A DNA stretch of 22,023 nucleotides from an uncultured Anaerosolibacter sp. (lineage in GTDB: Bacteria; Bacillota_A; Clostridia; Peptostreptococcales; Thermotaleaceae), in assembly GCA_937948705.1 (NCBI GenBank), contig CALECF010000107.1, positions 1 through 22,023 on the forward strand, given 5' to 3'. Each line of letters starts with the position of its first letter. Within the stretch, counting starts at the first letter, position 1. Shown piece after piece: positions 16,973-22,023 of this stretch. Below the pieces are notes generated by a model. The model made no database searches, was not told the origin of the DNA, and saw only the letters and a program-made list of their open reading frames with translations. The position numbers and the translations under genes are program-made.

Positions 16973-17354
16973 TTTCAATGAAAATGTCAGCGTTTTATTC
17001 GAAAAATTAGAGAGTCTTTTACAATCAAAAACCATCGTTGGTGAAACCATTCAAATCGGCGAAACTACCCTCATCCCTATGGTAAACCTTTCCTTCGGCC
17101 TTGGTTCCGGCGGCGGAGATGGCACCGATGAAAAGGGTTCTAAGGGCTTTGGCGGCGGCAGTGGGATTGGCGCAAAAGCTTCTCCTACAGCAGTCATCGT
17201 CATCAGAGGAGATAAAGTTGAAATCCTCCCCATCAAAGCTCAGGGTGGATTAGAAAAATTAATCGATATGGTGCCTGAAATCGTAAACAAAGTACAAATG
17301 CATCATAAGGAAACAAACTGTTGTAAAGAAGGAAACCCTAGTAAAGAGGAATAA
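16962..17354 (+). CDS. gerW: GerW/YtfJ family spore protein
   Basis: A 130-residue protein of the GerW (YtfJ) family, required for proper spore germination in Bacillus. Landmarks are the N-terminal helix with LFEKLESLLQSKTIVGE, then IGETTLIPMVNLSFGLGSGGG, a glycine-rich loop (FGGGSGIGAKASPTAVIVI) and a C-terminal helix (LEKLIDMVPEIVNKV). AGGAGG lies 9 nt before the ATG. It is translationally linked to the DUF2953 gene by an 11-nt overlap. The last residues (NPSKEE) are encoded in a palindrome shared with the convergent aldolase gene, and the TAA lies in the terminator stem. Confidence 0.93.
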   Translation: MSFNFNENVSVLFEKLESLLQSKTIVGETIQIGETTLIPMVNLSFGLGSGGGDGTDEKGSKGFGGGSGIGAKASPTAVIVIRGDKVEILPIKAQGGLEKLIDMVPEIVNKVQMHHKETNCCKEGNPSKEE

Positions 17355-17390
17355 GCGGCGATCTGCCGCTTATTTTTCTTTACTAGGGTT
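17334..17390. terminator. 57-nt palindrome: bidirectional terminator between convergent genes
   Basis: Two 26-nt arms (17334-17359 and 17365-17390) flank the loop GATCT. They are complementary at 24 positions, and the other two can be G-U pairs in the plus-strand RNA. The inner core AAGCGGC/GCCGCTT followed by ATTTTTCTTT is a plus-strand terminator. The minus-strand T run is weaker. Both stop codons lie in it. Confidence 0.88.
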
Positions 17391-18035
17391 GATAATCTCT
17401 TTACTATAACTTTCTAAATAAATTTGTCTCATTTGAGCAATTTCTTCTTCGTCAATGGGTTTTGGATTTTTTCCCATGCTTCGGATGACCGAAGCAACTT
17501 GGGCAGATTTCTCTGCAATTTCCGCAGCTGTCCAAGCTTCCCTTAAAGACCTGCCGATGGCCACAAGTCCATGTCTTGCCATGAGCCCAGCATAACGATC
17601 CCGTCTAAATATCCTTAACACATTTTCTCCCAGTGCCGTGGTGCCTGGAAAGGCATACTTAGCAACGGGAATGCTTCCACCGATAATTTGGGCATGATCC
17701 TCTGTATAGCAGGGAATTTCTTCCTGCATGGCAGCAAAGGCACTGGCATGAACACTATGGGTATGTACAATGCTGTGAATCTCTTCAAGATTTTGATAAA
17801 TGATCAAATGTAAGGGAATTTCACTAGAAGGCTTCTGTCTTCCGCCCACTTGCTTCCCTGTAACAACCTCTACCACAGCAATATCCTCTATGGATAGCTC
17901 TGCATAGGCAATCCCTGAAGGAGTAATCCACATTTTCTGACCATGACGAATGCTAATATTCCCCCAAGTTCCCTTGACCAAACCGCTCTTCACCATGCTG
18001 ATCCCTGTTTCTATCAGTTCTTTTTCTATATCCAT
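17370..18035 (-). CDS. Class II aldolase (fuculose-phosphate aldolase/adducin family)
   Basis: A 221-residue zinc-dependent aldolase of the FucA/AraD family. Landmarks are GTWGNISIRHG (phosphate binding), ITPSGIAYAEL, KPSSEIPLHLIIY (catalytic Glu), IVHTHSVHASAFA (two zinc-ligand histidines) and MARHGLVAIG (third zinc His). Substrates in this family are sugar 1- or 5-phosphates (fuculose, ribulose and 5-deoxypentulose types) or a methionine-salvage intermediate. Neighbours give no sugar pathway, so the substrate is left open. AGG lies 7 nt before the ATG at 18035. Transcription comes from a strong promoter at 18128-18156. The C-terminal NPSKEK is encoded in the shared palindrome. Confidence 0.9.
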   Translation of the reverse strand: MDIEKELIETGISMVKSGLVKGTWGNISIRHGQKMWITPSGIAYAELSIEDIAVVEVVTGKQVGGRQKPSSEIPLHLIIYQNLEEIHSIVHTHSVHASAFAAMQEEIPCYTEDHAQIIGGSIPVAKYAFPGTTALGENVLRIFRRDRYAGLMARHGLVAIGRSLREAWTAAEIAEKSAQVASVIRSMGKNPKPIDEEEIAQMRQIYLESYSKEIINPSKEK

Positions 18036-18127
18036 AGGTCATCCTCACTTTATCATACTCATTTCCTACATCCCCCATATTTTCTCCTAAAAAAAGTATT
18101 TTATCAAGGGCGCTATATATTACCAAG

Positions 18128-18156
18128 ATTATATAGTATTTTCTACTTCGTTTCAA
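18128..18156 (-). promoter_or_regulatory. Sigma-A type promoter of the aldolase gene
   Basis: TTGAAA (18151-18156) and TATAAT (18128-18133) are 17 nt apart on the minus strand. Only 10 nt separate it from the divergent T-box promoter. Confidence 0.88.
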
Positions 18157-18166
18157 ATTGTTTCTA

Positions 18167-18195
18167 TTGACTTCGATCATCTTTTGTATTAGAAT
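18167..18195 (+). promoter_or_regulatory. Sigma-A type promoter of the T-box leader
   Basis: TTGACT (18167-18172) and TAGAAT (18190-18195) are 17 nt apart. Transcription should start near 18202, shortly before stem I. Confidence 0.85.
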
Positions 18196-18224
18196 CAATG
18201 TAATCGAATAATAAAATTCTTTGA

Positions 18225-18488
18225 TTAGGAGTAGTATGCAAAATATCTACTTGCAGCGAGTCGGGTTTGGTGGGAGCCGATATTTAGATCTTTGTTGAAT
18301 GGACCTATGAGGAGCAGGGTGAACGTTGAGTAGCCTGTGCCGGAAGTTTCCCGTTATAGAAACAGGATATCGAGTTCTTATAAGCTCCGTATCTGGAAAA
18401 GTGAGATGGAATGAATCTATCTAATTTGGGTGGTACCACGGAAGCAAGCCTTTCGTCCCTGTTTTTACAGGGATGATGGGCTTTTTTA
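18225..18488 (+). ncRNA. T-box riboswitch, tryptophan specifier
   Basis: Stem I shows the conserved distal part (AGCGAGTCGGG and TGGTGGGAGCC). The specifier loop reads GAA-TGG-ACC with the Trp codon at 18300-18302. The antiterminator has the T-box core GGGTGGTACCACGG (18428-18441). Uncharged tRNA-Trp should stabilise the antiterminator and allow expression of the downstream Trp transporter. The bulge reads UGGU, so pairing with a tRNA whose discriminator base is G would involve a G-U pair. Confidence 0.93.
18446..18487 (+). terminator. T-box intrinsic terminator
   Basis: A 16-position stem from AAGCC (18446-18450) to GGGCTT (18478-18483), with one mismatch and a 6-nt loop, is followed by a T run. 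It follows and competes with the T-box antiterminator. Confidence 0.92.
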
Positions 18489-18561
18489 TATTCTAAAAAG
18501 GACTATCTATGCAACATGCGAATTTTTTATATGGGAAAAACAAGGAGGTGATAAGCATGTC

Positions 18562-18615
18562 ATGAACATCAGAGGAATCAGACTGGCTTTGGATAAAAGA
18601 AAAAAACAAAAATAA
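18562..18615 (+). CDS. Possible 17-residue basic peptide in the trpP leader
   Basis: The short frame MNIRGIRLALDKRKKQK lies between the T-box terminator and the transporter gene. A near-perfect ribosome site (AAGGAGGTGAT, 18543-18553) precedes a three-codon frame ATG TCA TGA (18557-18565), whose stop overlaps the ATG of this peptide. The transporter gene starts 14 nt after its stop. It may be a coupling peptide or a remnant. There are no homologs I recognise. Confidence 0.3.
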   Translation: MNIRGIRLALDKRKKQK

Positions 18616-18629
18616 AAGGAGAGATTCCC

Positions 18630-19148
18630 ATGAATTTAAGAAAAAATATTTTATCTGCACTGCTTATCGCCATTGGTTTTATACTTCATCAAATTGTTCC
18701 TGGAACCATCGGGAGTATGAAATTTGATATCATGTTATCTGTGATTTTTGTGTCATTATATATCAATAAAGATTTAAAAAATGCATTGGTTACTGCTCTC
18801 TTGGGCGGCATCATTACAGCCATGACCACCACCTTCCCAGGGGGCCAGCTTCCAAATCTAATTGATAAACTCATTACGTGCGGCATCGTCTTCATGATGA
18901 TCAAAGCTACCGAAAGATTCCCAAAACAAGAAATCGTAAGGGGTGTCATTTCCTTTGTGGGTACCGTCATTAGTGGTACAGTTTTCTTAACCTCCGCCCT
19001 TTATATTTCTGGACTGCCAGCACCTTTCAGTATATTATTTTTCGGAATCGTGTTGCCTACCTCCATCACCAATATCTTTTTAACAGCCTTGATTTATCAG
19101 GCGGTTAAACTTGCCATGAGGGTTTCTGGTGCAAAATTTGTTCAATAA
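18630..19148 (+). CDS. trpP: Tryptophan transporter, TrpP family
   Basis: A 172-residue membrane protein with about five hydrophobic segments: ILSALLIAIGFILHQIVPG, MLSVIFVSLYI, ALLGGIITAMTTTFPGGQLPN, ISFVGTVISGTVFLTSALYI, and a C-terminal one. The length and the GGIITAMTTTFPGGQ segment fit the tryptophan transporter family represented by Bacillus TrpP (YhaG). The upstream T-box with a UGG specifier independently supports tryptophan as the substrate. GGAGA lies 7 nt before the ATG. It is expected to be induced by tryptophan starvation. Single-gene unit ended by a perfect hairpin. Confidence 0.9.
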   Translation: MNLRKNILSALLIAIGFILHQIVPGTIGSMKFDIMLSVIFVSLYINKDLKNALVTALLGGIITAMTTTFPGGQLPNLIDKLITCGIVFMMIKATERFPKQEIVRGVISFVGTVISGTVFLTSALYISGLPAPFSILFFGIVLPTSITNIFLTALIYQAVKLAMRVSGAKFVQ

Positions 19149-19156
19149 CAAGAAAC

Positions 19157-19197
19157 AAATAAATCCCATGCTGTTGTTCACAGCATGGGATTTATTT
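19157..19197. terminator. Bidirectional terminator between trpP and the pyrophosphatase gene
   Basis: A perfect 18-bp stem (19157-19174 with 19180-19197) closes a 5-nt loop, TGTTC. T-rich sequence follows on both strands. The stop codon of the minus-strand pyrophosphatase gene lies in the right arm. Confidence 0.88.
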
Positions 19198-20805
19198 TAA
19201 CATCCTTAATGCATCTGAAATTTTAGGCAAGATTTGTTTCTTTCGAGACACAGTATCTTGTACAAAGATTCCTTGCACAGGCTCAACCCCAAAGGCCATG
19301 ACCAGTAAACTTTGGTTCATGCACTGGTAAAGAAGATAGGACCCATTATTAAGAATATCTGTAACAAGCAAGAGGGTCAGATAATAATTATTGTGATAAT
19401 GTACTCGGTCTATAAAATCAATAAATTGTTCCTTTCGATTGAACACATCCTCAATATCCAGGGTAAACACCTGACCAATACCTACTTTAACCCCTTCCAG
19501 CTGAAACTCTTTAAAATCCTTGTAAAATACTTCTTCAATGCTGTACCCTTCTAGAGAGGTCCCTACCTTAAACATTTCCATGGAATAAGCTTCTAAATCT
19601 AAGGCCAGTATTTTATTCAATTCTTCCACAGCGCTTTTATCCCAATCTGTGCTTGTAGGGGATTTCAATAGTAACGTATCTGAGATAATTCCAGATAACA
19701 GTAAACCAGCGATCTCCTTAGGAATCTCTTCTCTACTTTCCCTGAACAGATGGTAAATAATCGTACAGGTACTGCCCACAGGCATATTCCTGAAGCTAAT
19801 TGGCGCAGATGTAGAAATATCTCCAATTTTATGATGATCTACAACTTCCATGATGTCTGCCTCTGCCAGGCCCTCAGCACTTTGGGCATATTCATTGTGA
19901 TCCACCAAAATTACCTTCTTCTTCTTGGGATTGATAATGTGCCGTCTCCCGATGAATCCTAAGAATCTTTGTTCATGGTCAATAACGGGAAAGTTTCTAA
20001 AGGCAGTATTGATTAACTCATCCTTCATCTCTTCTAGGTATTCCTCTTCTTGAAATTGAATAATTCCTTGGATCTTCATAATGGAAGCAATATAATTGCA
20101 CTGATTAATTAACTTTGATGTGGTAAAGGTATCCATAGATACTTTGATGACACTAACACCCTTGACCTTGGCCATTTGAATATATTGATCGGGTAATGTC
20201 TTCCCACCCGTGATGATGATTAGCTTTACCCCAACCTCAATGGCATTTTCGATGATCCCATAACGGTCTCCCACAATAATGATGTCCTCTTGACTCAATG
20301 TTCCACGAATGCTCTCGTGGTAGAAGGCCATTACCTTAATACGGCCTTGTATTTCCTTTGCACCATCTACCAAAATTTCACCCTTTAAATCTTGGGCGAT
20401 GTTTTCCAATGAACTGATTAATTGATAGAAATCTCCCTTAATTAAACCCATGGCAATGTCCTTCATGGTTACAATCCCATCCAGCTTGCCTTCCCCATCC
20501 ACAATGGGCAGGGTTTTCAGATTCTTTTCCTCCATCAATTTATAGGCATGGAGAATCGAAGCTTTTGGAGAAATTCCTTCCGCTTTGTCATAGTCCAAAT
20601 CCCTCAATTGAATTTTTACATTTTTTAGTAACTTAGGTACTGGAACACCAAAATAATCCAACACAAATTTTGATTCCTTACTCAAGTTTCCTAAGATGCA
20701 GGGAATCGTACGATTGCCTAGCCTGTTCTTTAAGCAAGAAAATGCAATGGCCGAAGTAACGGAATCTGTATCAGGATTCTTATGTCCAAATATTAAAGTC
20801 GGCAT
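19192..20805 (-). CDS. ppaC: Manganese-dependent inorganic pyrophosphatase with CBS and DRTGG domains
   Basis: Family II pyrophosphatase that hydrolyses PPi and so pulls biosynthetic reactions, including PRPP-using steps, forward. At 537 residues it is the long, regulated form. The N-terminal DHH part has GHKNPDTDS (metal-binding His8, Asp12, Asp14). A first CBS repeat spans about residues 70-125, a DRTGG domain about 130-245 and a second CBS repeat about 246-300. The DHH domain then resumes with VDHNEY, EVVDHHKIGD and GIISDTLLLKSPTST, and a DHHA2 domain ends the protein. In the family, CBS domains bind AMP (inhibiting) or ADP/ATP, and DRTGG-containing members respond to diadenosine polyphosphates. 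GGAG lies 7 nt before the ATG. Confidence 0.96.
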   Translation of the reverse strand: MPTLIFGHKNPDTDSVTSAIAFSCLKNRLGNRTIPCILGNLSKESKFVLDYFGVPVPKLLKNVKIQLRDLDYDKAEGISPKASILHAYKLMEEKNLKTLPIVDGEGKLDGIVTMKDIAMGLIKGDFYQLISSLENIAQDLKGEILVDGAKEIQGRIKVMAFYHESIRGTLSQEDIIIVGDRYGIIENAIEVGVKLIIITGGKTLPDQYIQMAKVKGVSVIKVSMDTFTTSKLINQCNYIASIMKIQGIIQFQEEEYLEEMKDELINTAFRNFPVIDHEQRFLGFIGRRHIINPKKKKVILVDHNEYAQSAEGLAEADIMEVVDHHKIGDISTSAPISFRNMPVGSTCTIIYHLFRESREEIPKEIAGLLLSGIISDTLLLKSPTSTDWDKSAVEELNKILALDLEAYSMEMFKVGTSLEGYSIEEVFYKDFKEFQLEGVKVGIGQVFTLDIEDVFNRKEQFIDFIDRVHYHNNYYLTLLLVTDILNNGSYLLYQCMNQSLLVMAFGVEPVQGIFVQDTVSRKKQILPKISDALRMLK

Positions 20806-20838
20806 GATGATTCTCCTTTATTGTCTTCTTAATCATTT

Positions 20839-20847
20839 ATTATAGCA
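20839..20847 (-). promoter_or_regulatory. Extended -10 promoter of the pyrophosphatase gene
   Basis: The minus strand reads TGCTATAAT, a perfect TGnTATAAT extended -10, with no good -35 at 17-18 nt. It lies about 34 nt upstream of the start codon. Confidence 0.6.
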
Positions 20848-20941
20848 GAGATATGTAAATTTGAGTAACTTAGCATTAAATTTTTTATTCATTTTCTAGT
20901 ATTTCTACTTCATCTTCTCTCCATTCCCATAAACAAAGTTG

Positions 20942-21043
20942 CCTAGCGGCAATTTGTTTTCGCTAGGAAACCCTAGGTTTCCTTCGACGGCTGCGAGACA
21001 GCTCGCTGAGGACCTTCCTGAAAGCGGCAAAGGGGATTCCCCT
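20942..21043. repeat. GC-rich block of consecutive hairpins
   Basis: Four hairpins follow one another: CCTAGCG/CGCTAGG (20942-20967), GGAAACC/GGTTTCC with loop CTA (20966-20982), GCGAG/CTCGC (20993-21006) and AGGGGA/TCCCCT (21031-21043). The block is clearly richer in GC than the flanks. Frames across it look non-coding. It may be a dispersed intergenic repeat or a structured RNA; I cannot name it. The rest of the gap 20848-21168 is AT-rich. Confidence 0.5.
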
Positions 21044-21093
21044 CTGCACACCCCATATAAAGGAAATTATTTGACCATAATTTGCTTTATATA

Positions 21094-21125
21094 AACAAAA
21101 GCCCAGAGGGTATTCTCTGGACTTT
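21094..21125 (-). terminator. Terminator of the small Pro/Tyr-rich gene
   Basis: CCAGAG/CTCTGG with outer AAAG/CTTT pairs form a hairpin at 21098-21125. On the minus strand it is followed by TTTTGTTTAT, about 45 nt after the stop codon. Confidence 0.75.
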
Positions 21126-21168
21126 ATAAAGAATTTCATCTTTAAATATTGAAAAGATCCTGTACAGG

Positions 21169-21387
21169 TTAACGCTTCTTGGAAGCCATACAACCGTAGA
21201 TCCCCTTATCATCTTTCATCGGCTGAAGATTCATATACTGGGCTACACTATATTTTCTTGGTACATAGTCATACTCATTTCCCGCTGGATTGTAATGGGG
21301 TGGTTCTGGATAAAATACAGGTACACGCTCCATGGATTTTCCAATTGGACTTACAGCATGAGGTGGTCGTAAACATTTTCTTTCCAT
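21169..21387 (-). CDS. Small Pro/Tyr-rich protein of unknown function
   Basis: A 72-residue protein starting MERKCLRPPHAVSPIGK. It is rich in Pro, Tyr and Lys (VPVFYPEPPHYNPAGNEYDYVPRKYSVAQYMNL) with two Cys, no signal peptide and no membrane segment. I do not recognise the family. Composition and the LysM gene 90 nt upstream on the same strand suggest a spore-coat or cell-surface role, which is only inference. The ATG at 21387 is 10 nt after GGAG. The frame is open further upstream to 21471, but without a ribosome site. A hairpin terminator follows. Confidence 0.6.
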   Translation of the reverse strand: MERKCLRPPHAVSPIGKSMERVPVFYPEPPHYNPAGNEYDYVPRKYSVAQYMNLQPMKDDKGIYGCMASKKR

Positions 21388-21477
21388 ACAGGTCACACTC
21401 CTTTCTTTTTCAATACAAGCTATGATGATGACAAAGAAAGTGTGACAAGCAGAGGCACTTGCATAAAACATTTGTTT

Positions 21478-22023
21478 CTAGAACCGGCTGAATTCTCCCT
21501 CGAGAATGACCAAATCTCCAGGCGGTGGATCAGGTCTCTCCGTGACGGTGGCACTGACCACCAGCCTGACGTTTCTTGGTATTTCCGCTATATCTTCAGG
21601 TGTCAGATCAATGGTAGCCGCCCAGGTGTTCGGTGTTTCTGGAACTCTGTGAAGGGCTTTATCCAAAGCTCTATTGTCTACAGCTGTTGCATAGATGAGG
21701 TAAACCTCATATTGTTTATATTGAGATCCCAGTTCCCTTAACTCAGGCAAAACAGCGATAACGCTTACTGACTTTTCATAGGCTGGCGTTTTGCTTACCA
21801 ATGCGGTGCCGCTGGCTGTGGCAAACTCCTCTTTTGCAGGGCGTAAAATTGTACAATAGGGTGAAAACTTTATTTTAGGAATACACAGTACATCCCCTGG
21901 TACAATTAAGCTGGGATGGGGTATATGGGGATTTGCTCCAACCAGTTGGTTTAAATCCACTTGATAATTCTTGGCGATTTTGTACATCACATCACCGGGT
22001 CTAACCGTATACCTAACGGCATC
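21478..22023 (-). CDS. LysM domain protein, 5' end cut by the window
   Basis: The frame is open to the right edge, so the true start lies outside. The visible part begins inside a LysM domain (YTVRPGDVMYKIAKNYQ, then LNQLVGANPHIP and LIVPGDVLCIP), which binds peptidoglycan or chitin-like glycans. A C-terminal domain of about 130 residues (SVSVIAVLPELRELG, YEVYLIYATAVDN, WAATIDLTPEDIAEIPRNVRLVVSATVTE) follows. It looks beta-rich, and I do not recognise it. Spore-forming Clostridia carry many such LysM proteins at the spore or cell surface. It may share a transcript with the small Pro/Tyr-rich gene 90 nt downstream. Confidence 0.85.
   Translation of the reverse strand, partial: DAVRYTVRPGDVMYKIAKNYQVDLNQLVGANPHIPHPSLIVPGDVLCIPKIKFSPYCTILRPAKEEFATASGTALVSKTPAYEKSVSVIAVLPELRELGSQYKQYEVYLIYATAVDNRALDKALHRVPETPNTWAATIDLTPEDIAEIPRNVRLVVSATVTERPDPPPGDLVILEGEFSRF

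Noticed and set aside
18430..18561. Upstream part of a plus-strand frame starting in the T-box antiterminator
   Set aside because: It begins in the T-box core and crosses the terminator stem, so it is RNA structure and not protein coding. Only the last 17 codons have a plausible start.
20963..21193. 76-codon minus-strand frame across the GC-rich hairpin block
   Set aside because: Its low-complexity basic tail is encoded by the hairpins. It overlaps the small gene's end and its terminator and has no ribosome site.

Overview
The window reads as a chromosomal segment of a low-GC, spore-forming, anaerobic Firmicute of the class Clostridia. An Alkaliphilus-like organism is the best guess, from protein style only and not confirmed. 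The clues are a GerW/YtfJ sporulation protein, an iron-sulfur PurF, the large one-piece clostridial PurL, a CBS-DRTGG family II pyrophosphatase, T-box and ykkC-class riboswitches, and strong AGGAGG ribosome binding sites.

Region 1 (1-12,000, almost all minus strand) is purine synthesis and uptake. Reading leftward: purL; a purine permease gene (pbuG type) behind a guanine aptamer and a ykkC/PRPP-type aptamer in tandem that share one terminator; an intrinsic terminator; then purE-purC-purF-purM-purN-purH with its own strong promoter. The genes from purF to purH are tightly packed or overlapping. purH is cut by the left edge just before its stop. No purK, purQ or purS is present. PurL carries its own glutaminase domain, which explains the missing purQ.

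Region 2 (12,100-17,400) holds a LysR regulator divergent from purL, an AI-2E family membrane protein, 3-methyladenine DNA glycosylase I (minus), and a four-gene operon: ECF-like sigma factor, zinc-finger anti-sigma without a membrane segment, DUF2953 protein (YtfI-like) and GerW/YtfJ. That operon converges on a class II aldolase gene through a 57-nt near-perfect palindrome that supplies the C-terminal codons of both genes.

Region 3 (17,370-22,023) has the aldolase gene back to back with a tryptophan T-box leader driving a TrpP-type transporter, a CBS-domain inorganic pyrophosphatase, a GC-rich block of hairpins, a small Pro/Tyr-rich protein and a LysM protein cut by the right edge.

The most notable regulation is the guanine + PRPP two-aptamer leader of the permease (7541-7891). 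In the known logic of such leaders, PRPP favours expression and guanine opposes it, so uptake is on when PRPP is plentiful and guanine scarce. The purE operon has a separate promoter with a very short leader and no riboswitch. A family of degenerate 7-nt repeats (GTTAGAA-like), arranged as inverted pairs, occupies four intergenic gaps of the purine region and runs into several stop codons.
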